From positions 1 through 64,000 of the forward strand of contig JAPOVS010000075.1 of NCBI GenBank assembly GCA_026708055.1: a stretch of 64,000 bases of DNA, read 5' to 3'. Shown here piece by piece: positions 34,980-42,953 of the stretch (the stretch's first letter is position 1; every line of letters begins with the position of its first letter). The stretch is from a bacterium (GTDB lineage Bacteria; Actinomycetota; Acidimicrobiia; Acidimicrobiales; CATQHL01). A program made the position numbers and the translations under genes. The notes beneath the pieces are model-generated. The model worked only from the letters and a program-made list of their open reading frames with translations, made no database searches and was not told where the DNA came from.

Positions 34980-35389
34980 CCGTCCTCGTCGACGCCGGCC
35001 CGCTGTACGCCTACGTCGACGCCGACGACCGCAACCACCGCGCCGCTCTGGAGCTACTGCGGAGCCATCCCGAGCCGCTGGTGGTGCCCACGCTGGTCAT
35101 AACCGAGGTGGCCTATCTGGTCGGCGCGCGGCTCGGCACCGGCGCCGAGGTCCGGTTCCTGGGAGATCTGGCATCCGATGACTTCATCGTCGAGCCCGTG
35201 GCGGACGATGACTGGCTGCGGATCGCCGAACTGGTCGCCCGCCACGGCGATCTGCCGCTCGGCACCGTGGACGGCTCGATCGTCGCCGCTGCCGAGCGCC
35301 TCGGGATCACGCAGGTGGCGACCTTCGACCGCCGCCACTTCACCGTCGTCCGCCCCGCCCACATCGACGCCCTGGAGATCCTCCCCTGA
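34976..35389 (+). CDS. vapC: PIN-domain VapC toxin with a non-canonical ATA start
   Basis: A 137-residue PIN ribonuclease. Acidic catalytic residues are present: Asp in VLVDAGPLYAYVD, Glu in VITEVAYL, Asp in GTVDGSIVAAAE and Asp in FDRRHF. VapC toxins cut tRNA or rRNA. The frame has no ATG, GTG or TTG near its natural N-terminus. The codon where VapC normally starts (MAVLVDAGPL) is ATA at 34976-34978, overlapping the antitoxin stop. Either ATA is used weakly or the start was lost and expression is impaired. The coding region otherwise shows no damage. Confidence 0.75.
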   Translation: MAVLVDAGPLYAYVDADDRNHRAALELLRSHPEPLVVPTLVITEVAYLVGARLGTGAEVRFLGDLASDDFIVEPVADDDWLRIAELVARHGDLPLGTVDGSIVAAAERLGITQVATFDRRHFTVVRPAHIDALEILP

Positions 35390-35589
35390 GCACAATCCGC
35401 GCCGGCGCGAGCCGTACGCGGCGACGTTCATCGGAATGCTTGCGCGCTAGCCGGATAACTCGGGCCCGAGACGCTCCGGTGCGGCTGACCCAGGAAGTGA
35501 ACCCGCCGGCCAGCAGCAACTAGATTGACCCGGCGCGACGGCCTCGGCACCTGAGCCGCCGCCCGGACCGACGGCTGGAGGGCATCACC

Positions 35590-36825
35590 ATGAAGGAAGC
35601 GTTCGGCGTTCTCAACACCGACTGGCGCGAGGGGATCAACTGGCAAGAGGTCCGGGAGTGGCGGCTGCGGCGCGCCCGGGAGGCCATGGCCCGCCACGAA
35701 CTCGGCGCCATGCTGCTGATGTACGACGAGAACATCCGCTACGTCACCTCCACGCTGACGCCGGGCTGGAACCAGTTGAAGCCCGGTCTGCGCTACGCCG
35801 TGCTCGTGGAGGGGCGCGAGCCCATCATCTACGAGCAGGGCGACATCGGCTACCACCTGCGGGAGCACTCCCCGTGGATCCCCGCCGAGAACGTGCGCTA
35901 CTCCTACGCCTGGATCAAGGGGGCCGCCGGTCCGGCCGCCAGCTCGCAGGTTGCCAAGTTCACCAACGCCCTCATGGGCGACATCGAGGAGGCCGGCGTG
36001 GCCGACAAGCCGCTCGGCGTGGACTTCATGGATCTCAACATGATCCGGGTCTTCGAGGAGCGCGGCATCAACTGGACCGACGGCATGACGCCGATGATGG
36101 AGGCCCGTGCCATCAAGAGCCCCAACGAGCAGAAGGCCATGCGGATGGTCGGCTCCATCTGCGACGTCGTGCACTACCAGTTCAGCCAGTTCCTGCGCCC
36201 CGGGCTGACCGAGAACGAGGTCACCGCCTACGGCATGGAGCAGCTCTACAACATCCCCGGCATGGAGAACGTGGAGGACGTGATCGTGTCGTCGGGCCCG
36301 AACGCCTGGCCCAACTGGCGCAACCACGGCGACCGCATCATCCGACCCGGCGAGCTGGTCATCATCGACCTGGCGGCGCTCACCTGGAACGGCTTCAAGT
36401 CCTGCGTGTACCGCACCTACTGCGTCGGCGGCACCCCCACCGACGAGCACAAGCAGTACTACGACCTGGCACTCAAGTGGCTGAACGACTCCATCGAGGC
36501 CACCCGGCCGGGCGTCACCACCGCCGACATCGCCTCGGTGTGGCCGTCGGCGAAGGAGATCTGGGGCTACGAGGAGGAGGACGAGGCGGCCGCCAACCTG
36601 TGGGGCCACGGCCTGGGGCTGGCGCAGTACGACATCCCGGTGATCTCCAGGATCTGGTCGCTGGACCATCCCGTGGAGATCCAGCCGGGCATGGTCTTCG
36701 CCCTGGAGACCCAGCACGGCAAGCTGCACGAGTTCGGCGTGCGCCTCGAGGAGATGCTGATCGTGAACGACACCGGCATCGAGATGATCTCCACGCCGGC
36801 GCCGGAGATCATCGCCGTCGGCTGA
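35590..36825 (+). CDS. M24-family (creatinase/aminopeptidase P-like) hydrolase
   Basis: A 411-residue two-domain M24 protein with an N-terminal creatinase-like domain and a C-terminal pita-bread fold. Expected metal ligands are Asp (VIIDLAAL), His (WGHGLGLAQYD), Glu (FALETQHG) and Glu (VRLEEMLI). The second Asp, normally three residues before Arg-Thr, is Cys here (KSCVYRTY). Metal binding may therefore be altered, and a non-peptidase activity is possible, since M24 includes creatinase and the DMSP lyase DddP. ATG 35590 has GGAGGG upstream. It begins a same-strand run to 41459, probably a catabolic operon. Confidence 0.8.
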   Translation: MKEAFGVLNTDWREGINWQEVREWRLRRAREAMARHELGAMLLMYDENIRYVTSTLTPGWNQLKPGLRYAVLVEGREPIIYEQGDIGYHLREHSPWIPAENVRYSYAWIKGAAGPAASSQVAKFTNALMGDIEEAGVADKPLGVDFMDLNMIRVFEERGINWTDGMTPMMEARAIKSPNEQKAMRMVGSICDVVHYQFSQFLRPGLTENEVTAYGMEQLYNIPGMENVEDVIVSSGPNAWPNWRNHGDRIIRPGELVIIDLAALTWNGFKSCVYRTYCVGGTPTDEHKQYYDLALKWLNDSIEATRPGVTTADIASVWPSAKEIWGYEEEDEAAANLWGHGLGLAQYDIPVISRIWSLDHPVEIQPGMVFALETQHGKLHEFGVRLEEMLIVNDTGIEMISTPAPEIIAVG

Positions 36826-36865
36826 GCGGGCCGCACGGCACCGATCCTCCATCGGCCCCGCAGCG

Positions 36866-38635
36866 ATGAGGCCGCGGGTCGTCCGGCTGGACGATCCTGA
36901 AGCACTCGACGTCCCGGCCGTCGGGGCCAAGGCGGCCGGCCTGGCCCGGGCGCGCCGAACGGGACTGCCGGCCCTCGACGGTTTCGTCGTCACCCTGGCA
37001 GCCTCGGCCGAGCCGCTGCGGCTGGCCGCCGAGGAGTTGGCCCGGCGAGGCTCGGGCGCGGCCCGGATGGTGCTGCTGCGCAGCGAACTCGACGAGGCGC
37101 TGGCGGCCGAGATCGCCGAAGCTGCCGCCGAGCTGGCCGAACCGCTCATCGCCCGCTCCTCCAGTGCGCTCGAGGGCGAGGGAACCTGGGCGGGGGCGTT
37201 CGCCTCGCTGCCCGAACTGCGCCGGCACGAGGTGCCCAAGGCGCTGCGCAGCGTTTGGTCGGCGATGTTCACGCTGGAGGCGCTGGAGCGATTCGAGGCA
37301 GTCGGCATCGAGCCCGGCAGCGCCGGGATGGGCGTGCTGGTGCAGACCGAACTGGCGCCCGACTGCGGTGGCGCCGCGACCGTCGATGAGATCGGCGCCG
37401 TGAGCATCTCGGCGGTGAAAGGCTCGCCGCGCGACCTGTTGGCGGGCTGGGTGCCGGGCGTGCGGGCAACCGTGGGCCCCGACGGCAGCATCTCGGGCAG
37501 CGAGGCGCTGGAGTTGATCGGTGCCGCAACGCTGGGCGAGGTGGCGGCGCTGGCCCGCCAAGCCGACGCCGAACTGGACTGCAACCTCGTGGAGTGGGCC
37601 GTCACCGGCGGGGCCCCCGTGCTGCTGCAGGTGCAGCGAACCGTGTCGGCGGCTGCGAGCGAGAGCATGGTGCTGCCGGCCGCCCTCGGGCATCCCGAAG
37701 CACGGCGCCTGGCGCGGCTGGTCATGTCCTATCCGGGGGCGTTGGGCGAGGAGTTGGTATTGGGCTGGGCGGCGGCTCGGGTTTCTGCTGACCGGGCCGG
37801 GGGTGGTGGTTTGTCTATTGGTACACGTCCGGCGGGGGATGGGCCGATCGGGGACACCCCCGGCCCTACCCGTTCTCCTGGTCCGGGCGCCGCTGGCCAG
37901 CCCTTTGGTGGGGAGGGGCTGGGGGGCTTGTTGGTTCGGGCTCGGTTGGTCTCTGCTGAGTTGACTGCTTCGGCTTGGGGGCGGCCCGTTGAGGAGGCTT
38001 CGGCTTTGGCCCGGTCGGTTTTGCGGCGGTTGCGGGGGGATCGGCCCAATGAGTCGATCGAGGCTCTGGGGGGGCTGGCGGCGTCTGATCCGGTTGGGGC
38101 CGCGGAGGTGTTGGGGATCATCGAGCGGCTCGGCGATGCCCTGGGCGATCCGCATGGGGTTTGGTATCACTCGGCGGATGAGCTGGCCGAGATCCTCGGC
38201 GGCACCGCCTCGCTGGAGCGGGGGCGCGTGGGGCGGGACCGCTGGGAGCCGTTCCTGGCCGGGGTGGCGGCGCTCGGCGGCGAGGCGCGCAGCGGGATCG
38301 GCGCCTCGGGCGGTGTCGGCGCGGGACGGCTCGTCTGGGTGTCGAGCCCCACGTCGGTGGACCACGTGCGACCCCGGGACGTGATCGTGGTGCAGTACCC
38401 GCTTCCCAACTTCGCTCCCCTGCTTTGGGACGCCGCCGGTCTCGTCGCCCTGGGTGGCGCTCCCTCGGCGCACCTCATGGAGGTGGCCCGATCACTCACC
38501 GTGCCGGCCGTCGTGAGTTGCCCCGTCGACGACCTGTTCGGTACCGGAGCGTCGGGTCGCAGGGGACCGGACACCCCGCTCCACCTCGGCACCGTCGACG
38601 GCGACGAGGGCCGGGTGGCGGTCCTGGAGTTGTGA
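36866..38635 (+). CDS. PEP/pyruvate-binding-type phosphotransferase-like protein
   Basis: A 589-residue protein. The N-terminal half resembles the ATP-grasp PEP/pyruvate-binding domain of pyruvate phosphate dikinases (VGAKAAGLARARRTGLPALDGFVV, LIARSSSALEGEG). The C-terminus resembles the PEP-utilising swivel domain (LVALGGAPSAHLMEVARSLTVPAVV), including the Gly-Gly-x-x-Ser-x-His region of the phosphohistidine. A Gly/Pro-rich insert near residues 310-350 (GTRPAGDGPIGDTPGPTRSP) and the following 80 codons use T-rich third positions unlike the rest. The catalytic substrate is unknown. It overlaps the next gene by one base (TGATG). Confidence 0.75.
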   Translation: MRPRVVRLDDPEALDVPAVGAKAAGLARARRTGLPALDGFVVTLAASAEPLRLAAEELARRGSGAARMVLLRSELDEALAAEIAEAAAELAEPLIARSSSALEGEGTWAGAFASLPELRRHEVPKALRSVWSAMFTLEALERFEAVGIEPGSAGMGVLVQTELAPDCGGAATVDEIGAVSISAVKGSPRDLLAGWVPGVRATVGPDGSISGSEALELIGAATLGEVAALARQADAELDCNLVEWAVTGGAPVLLQVQRTVSAAASESMVLPAALGHPEARRLARLVMSYPGALGEELVLGWAAARVSADRAGGGGLSIGTRPAGDGPIGDTPGPTRSPGPGAAGQPFGGEGLGGLLVRARLVSAELTASAWGRPVEEASALARSVLRRLRGDRPNESIEALGGLAASDPVGAAEVLGIIERLGDALGDPHGVWYHSADELAEILGGTASLERGRVGRDRWEPFLAGVAALGGEARSGIGASGGVGAGRLVWVSSPTSVDHVRPRDVIVVQYPLPNFAPLLWDAAGLVALGGAPSAHLMEVARSLTVPAVVSCPVDDLFGTGASGRRGPDTPLHLGTVDGDEGRVAVLEL

Positions 38636-40503
38636 TGGGCCCGGGCGACGCCGACCGGCGCCGGGTCGGGGTGATCGGCGTGGGGGTCATGGGCGGCGCC
38701 ATGTCGGGGCATCTGGTCGACGCCGGGTTCGAAGTGTGCGGCTACGACGTCGATCCGGCGAAGGTCGCCGCCTCCGCCGCGACGCCGGTCGGCTCGGTGG
38801 CCGAGGTGGCCGCCCGCAGCAACGTCGTGCTGCTCTCGCTGCCATCGGTGAGCGCTCTGGAGGGCGTGTCGGCGGAACTGGCCGACGCCGAGCCGGCCAG
38901 CCTCGTGGCCGTCGAGATGAGCACCCTGCCGCTGGAGGCGAAGCAGCAGGCCCACGACCGCCTCGCCGCGGTGGGCTGCGACCTGCTGGATGCGCCGGTC
39001 AGCGGCACCGGGCTGCAGGCCGCCGACGCCACGCTCGTCGTCTACTCCAGCGGCAGTCGCGCCGGCTTCGAGCGGGCCGCTCCGCTGTTCGACGTCATCG
39101 GCCGCCGCACGTACGACCTCGGCACCTTCAGCAACGGCACCCGCATGAAGTTCGTCGCCAACCTGCTCGTCGCCGTGCACACGCTCGCCGCCGCCGAGGC
39201 GCACGCCCTCGGTGAGGCCGCCGGGCTGGACCCGGCGCTCACCCAGGACGCGGTCTCGAACGGCACGGGAACCTCGTCCATGTTCGACATCCGGGGCCCG
39301 ATGATGGTGGCCGACAGCTTCGACCCCCCGTCGGCGCGGTTGGCGCTCATCCACAAGGACGCCGGCATCATCGCCGCCTACGCCCGGGCGGTCGGCACGG
39401 AGACGCCGCTGCTGGACGCCGCCGTCCCGATGTACGAGCGGGGCCTCGCCGCCGGCCTCGGTGACCTCGACGCCGCCGCCCTGCGTCGCCTCTTCGATTC
39501 CCCGCCGCCGGCCGATTCCCCCACAGGCGAGGATCCCCGGCCCCAGCCGAGGAACCTCGAGGTGCGCCGCGGCGATCGGCCGCGAGTCGGGGTGATCGGC
39601 GTGGGCGTGATGGGCGGTGCCATGGCCGCCAACCTGGTCGCCGCGGGGTTCGAAGTCTGCGGCTACGACGTCGAGTTGGCGAAGGTCGCCGCCTCCGCCG
39701 CCAGCGAGGTCGCCTCGGTGGCCGAGGCGGCTGCCCGCAGCGACATCGTGTTGCTCTCCCTGCCGTCGGCGGACGCCCTCGAGACCGTGTCGGCGGAACT
39801 GGCGGCCGCCGGACCGGAAGGTCTCTTGGCCGTCGAGATGAGCACGCTGCCGCTGGAGGTGAAACAGCGCGCCCACGACCTCCTCGCCGAAGCGGGTTGC
39901 GATCTTCTGGATGCGCCGGTCAGCGGCACCGGACTGCAGGCCGCCGACGCCACGCTCGTCGTGTACGGCAGCGGCAGCCGCGCCGGGCTCGAGGCGGCGT
40001 CGCCGATCTTCGACGTGATCGGGCGCCGCACCTACCACCTCGGGGCGTTCGGCAACGGCACGCGCATGAAGCTCGTCGCCAACCTCCTAGCGGCGGTGCA
40101 CACGCTGGCCGCCGCCGAGGCGCACGCCCTGGGGGCTGCCGCCGGGCTGGACCCCGCCGTGACCCAGGAGGTGATCTCCGCCGGCGTGGGCACCTCGGCC
40201 ACCTTCGACATCCGGGGCCCGATGATGGTCGCGAACAGCTACGAACCCCCGGCCGGACGGCTGGCGATCATCGACAAGGATGTCGGAATCATCGCCACCT
40301 TCGCCCGGGCGGTCGGCGTCGAGACACCGCTGCTCGACGCCACCCGGCCTTTCTACCGGCGGGGTACCGCCGGGGGCCTCAGCGACCTCGACGTCGCCGC
40401 CGTGCGCCGCCTGTTCGAATCTCGGCCGCCGGCCGGATCCCCCACAGGCGGGGCCGCGTCCACCGAGACCGCACCCATCAACACAGAAGGAGCAAAGCCA
40501 TGA
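38635..40503 (+). CDS. Tandem-fused 3-hydroxyisobutyrate dehydrogenase-family protein (two copies)
   Basis: A 622-residue fusion of two complete beta-hydroxyacid dehydrogenase units (about residues 9-297 and 317-603). Each has the Rossmann loop GVIGVGVMGGAM, the substrate-binding block DAPVSGTGLQAADATLVVY and the catalytic Lys in NGTRMK(F/L)VANLL. The joining linker (PPPADSPTGEDPRPQPRNLEV) is Pro-rich and similar to the C-terminal tail, so an in-frame tandem gene duplication with stop loss is likely. Members oxidise or reduce beta-hydroxyacids such as hydroxyisobutyrate or tartronate semialdehyde. It is coupled to its neighbours by TGATG and ATGA overlaps. Confidence 0.88.
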   Translation: MGPGDADRRRVGVIGVGVMGGAMSGHLVDAGFEVCGYDVDPAKVAASAATPVGSVAEVAARSNVVLLSLPSVSALEGVSAELADAEPASLVAVEMSTLPLEAKQQAHDRLAAVGCDLLDAPVSGTGLQAADATLVVYSSGSRAGFERAAPLFDVIGRRTYDLGTFSNGTRMKFVANLLVAVHTLAAAEAHALGEAAGLDPALTQDAVSNGTGTSSMFDIRGPMMVADSFDPPSARLALIHKDAGIIAAYARAVGTETPLLDAAVPMYERGLAAGLGDLDAAALRRLFDSPPPADSPTGEDPRPQPRNLEVRRGDRPRVGVIGVGVMGGAMAANLVAAGFEVCGYDVELAKVAASAASEVASVAEAAARSDIVLLSLPSADALETVSAELAAAGPEGLLAVEMSTLPLEVKQRAHDLLAEAGCDLLDAPVSGTGLQAADATLVVYGSGSRAGLEAASPIFDVIGRRTYHLGAFGNGTRMKLVANLLAAVHTLAAAEAHALGAAAGLDPAVTQEVISAGVGTSATFDIRGPMMVANSYEPPAGRLAIIDKDVGIIATFARAVGVETPLLDATRPFYRRGTAGGLSDLDVAAVRRLFESRPPAGSPTGGAASTETAPINTEGAKP

Positions 40504-41459
40504 CCATCGCCCGCAACGTGCTCACCAAGGAGCTGGTGGAGGAGTACTGCGCCCGGTTCAACAACTGGGGCCGCTGGGGTGACGACGACGAGGTCGGCAC
40601 CCTCAACTTCATCACCCCGGAGAAGATCATCGAGTCCGCCTCGCTGGTGCGGACCGGCAAGGTGTTCTCGCTGGAGCTGCCATTGGACGGCAACGGGCCG
40701 CAGACCGGTGCCTTCGGCCGGGTCAACCCCGTGCACCAGATGGTCGCCACCGGCAGCGACCACGCCGCCGGTCTCCAGAACTGGCCGAAGGACTGGGGCG
40801 TCGCCGACGACACCCTGTTCCTGTTCCTGCAGGGCGGCACCCAGTGGGACGCCCTGTCGCACATCTTCCACAGCGGGAAGATGTACAACGGCTTCGACGC
40901 CAACCTCGTGACCGCCCAGGGGGCCGAGCGCAACGGCATCGAGCACCAGAAGACGGTGGTGTCCCGTGGCGTGCTGCTGGATGTGCCGCGGGCGCTGGGG
41001 CGCGACCACCTCGAGCCGGGCGAGCCGATCGACGGCGACCTGCTCGACGCCACCTGCCGTCACCAGGGCGTGGAGGTCACCACGGGCGACATCGTGCTGA
41101 TCCGCACCGGCGACATGGCCCGGCGTCGCCACCTGCCCGGCTGGGACGGCTACTCCGCCGGCGACTCGCCCGGCCTGTCGCTGCTGTCGGCCCCATGGCT
41201 GGCGGAAAAGGAGATCGCCGCCCTGGCCACCGACACCTGGGGGGCCGAGGTGCGCCCCAACGAGATCCCCGGCACCTTCCAGCCGTTGCATCTGGTGATG
41301 ATCCCCAGCATGGGGCTGTTCGTGGGCGAGATCTGGTACCTGGACGAGTTGGCGGAGGACTGTGCCGACGACGGGGTCTACGAGTTCCAACTCGTGGCGC
41401 CGCCGCTGGTCATCCCCGGCGCCGTGGGCTCGCCGCTGAACCCCCAGGCCATCAAGTAA
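40500..41459 (+). CDS. Cyclase-family (kynurenine formamidase-like) hydrolase
   Basis: A 319-residue member of the cyclase/formamidase-like family. ATG 40500 overlaps the upstream stop (ATGA) and has AGAAGGAGC before it. The metal-binding region HxGTxxDxxxH of the family corresponds to GGTQWDALSHIFH, so the usual first His is replaced by Gly-Gly in this reading while Asp and His are kept. A TGDIVLIRTG strand follows. Its position after dehydrogenases suggests hydrolysis of an amide, ester or lactone intermediate in the same pathway. The end of the operon is here. Confidence 0.8.
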   Translation: MTIARNVLTKELVEEYCARFNNWGRWGDDDEVGTLNFITPEKIIESASLVRTGKVFSLELPLDGNGPQTGAFGRVNPVHQMVATGSDHAAGLQNWPKDWGVADDTLFLFLQGGTQWDALSHIFHSGKMYNGFDANLVTAQGAERNGIEHQKTVVSRGVLLDVPRALGRDHLEPGEPIDGDLLDATCRHQGVEVTTGDIVLIRTGDMARRRHLPGWDGYSAGDSPGLSLLSAPWLAEKEIAALATDTWGAEVRPNEIPGTFQPLHLVMIPSMGLFVGEIWYLDELAEDCADDGVYEFQLVAPPLVIPGAVGSPLNPQAIK

Positions 41460-41592
41460 CGGAACACGCGCCAGGAGCCCACCGAGAGGTGGCCAGCACA
41501 ACGCCGTCCTCCGCCCCGCCCCCCGGCACCGGAGCGCTCTCGGGAGGTACGGCTACGATTACTCGCACGGCCGGTCACGACGGGAGCCGCCG

Positions 41593-42063
41593 ATGGGGCA
41601 TCGCCACTTTCGCTGGCTGCTGTTCCTCACAGGACTGTTCGTCCTGCGCGTGGTAGGCCAACTGGTTCAGGCCATCGGCCCGGTTTCGTTCCTCCCGCCG
41701 TTCGACGCCTTCCAGGGCTCCACCCTGCCGTACGGCGCGCTGCTCGCCGCGCAGGCGGCGATCATTGCCGCGCAAGTGGAGATCCTCCGGCGGGTACGGA
41801 ACGACGCGATCCGCCCCCGAGCCTGGCAGCATCGCGCCTGCTTCTCGCTGGGCGGCGTCTACTTCACGGTCATGGCGTTCCGCCTGGTGGCGGGTACAAC
41901 TTTCCTCGCGGACAACACCTGGTTCTCCAAGAGCATCCCGGCGCTCTTCCATGTGGTGCTCGCATCCTTCCTGCTGACGCTCGGGCACTACCTCCGCAGA
42001 CGGTCGATCGCGGCGCCGGTGCCCACGACGGGCGTCGCGGCACCCCCCGGGGGGTCAGCGTGA
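41593..42063 (+). CDS. Small polytopic membrane protein
   Basis: A 156-residue protein with about four membrane segments (FRWLLFLTGLFVLRVVGQLV, LPYGALLAAQAAIIAAQV, ACFSLGGVYFTVMAFRLV, ALFHVVLASFLLTLGHYL). No catalytic motif is visible. It overlaps the hydroxylase gene by 4 bases (GTGA), so it is translated with it and may be a partner or scaffold in the membrane for the following enzyme. No family was recognised. Confidence 0.7.
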   Translation: MGHRHFRWLLFLTGLFVLRVVGQLVQAIGPVSFLPPFDAFQGSTLPYGALLAAQAAIIAAQVEILRRVRNDAIRPRAWQHRACFSLGGVYFTVMAFRLVAGTTFLADNTWFSKSIPALFHVVLASFLLTLGHYLRRRSIAAPVPTTGVAAPPGGSA

Positions 42064-42953
42064 CCGAAGGCGGCACCGAGAAGCTCGCGGTGAGGTTGAT
42101 CTCCGCTGGCGCCTACCCCGCGGTCATGGCGCTGGGGCTCGTGCTCTACCTGTCGTTCGTGGCGCTGGGATGGCCCGTCGCCGCGGCGTCCTATGTGGCG
42201 GTACTGATCGGCGCGGCGCTCGTCACGGTGCACGAGCTGAAGCTGCCGTACCGGACCGACTGGCGACCGGCCCGGCGAGAGGTGGGTACCGACACCCTGT
42301 TCATGATCGTCGTCCAGGTCGGGCTGCCGTACCTGCTGTCGATCACGCTGGTACTGGCGCTCGCGGATCTCCTGGCGACGAACGGGATCACAGTCTCGGG
42401 CATCTGGCCGCACCGCCTTCCGGTCCTGGCGCAGGCCTTCGTGATGCTGGCGGCCGCCGACTTCCCCCGGTACTGGCTGCACCGGGCCTTTCACAGGTTC
42501 GTCCCCATGTGGCGGTTCCATGCGGTTCATCACTCGCCGCATCGCCTCTACTGGGTGAACGTGGGCCGGTTCCATCCGCTCGAGAAGGCCGTGCAGTATC
42601 TCGTCGACGCGTTGCCTTTCGCTCTGCTGGGCGTCGCACCGGACGTGCTGGCCGCTTACTTCGTCTTCTACGCCCTCAACGGCTTCTACCAGCATTCCAA
42701 CTGCAAGGTCAGGCTCGGGCCGCTGAACTGCATCATCAGCGGACCAGAGCTTCACCGCTGGCATCACTCCGAACTGGTCGGCGAGTCGAACAACAACTAC
42801 GGCAACAACCTGATCATCTGGGACGTGCTGTTCGGCACGCGTTTCCTGCCCGAGGACCGCGACGTCGGCCCCCTCGGCCTGCCGAACAGGCGGTATCCGG
42901 CAGGATTCCTCAGCCAGATGAGAACGCCGTTCGTCGCCGGTCTCGAGAAATGA
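42060..42953 (+). CDS. Sterol desaturase/fatty acid hydroxylase-family membrane enzyme
   Basis: A 297-residue di-iron membrane oxygenase. The histidine boxes are HRAFH near residue 141, HAVHH near 158, and HRWHH near 231, in the order typical of the fatty-acid hydroxylase superfamily. Four or more hydrophobic segments precede and separate them. Such enzymes hydroxylate or desaturate lipid chains, sterols or carotenoids with O2. It is coupled to the upstream membrane protein and to the GH3 gene (ATGA overlap), which places lipid oxidation and adenylation/amide formation in one unit. Confidence 0.88.
   Translation: MTEGGTEKLAVRLISAGAYPAVMALGLVLYLSFVALGWPVAAASYVAVLIGAALVTVHELKLPYRTDWRPARREVGTDTLFMIVVQVGLPYLLSITLVLALADLLATNGITVSGIWPHRLPVLAQAFVMLAAADFPRYWLHRAFHRFVPMWRFHAVHHSPHRLYWVNVGRFHPLEKAVQYLVDALPFALLGVAPDVLAAYFVFYALNGFYQHSNCKVRLGPLNCIISGPELHRWHHSELVGESNNNYGNNLIIWDVLFGTRFLPEDRDVGPLGLPNRRYPAGFLSQMRTPFVAGLEK

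Noticed and set aside
34592-35038. Minus-strand frame between hsdM and VapBC ending GEILELPEDWPGEV
   Set aside because: The last 30 residues look slightly protein-like, but most of the frame is antisense to VapBC and no start or family signature supports a gene.
35428-37725. 765-residue open frame on the minus strand
   Set aside because: It is antisense to the M24 and PEP-binding genes, which have clear domain motifs; low-complexity Ser/Ala/Arg-rich translation is a GC shadow.
36809-40038. Long minus-strand frames of 554 and 623 residues
   Set aside because: They are antisense to the dehydrogenase fusion and PEP-type gene, with no known motif; they arise from GC-rich third positions.
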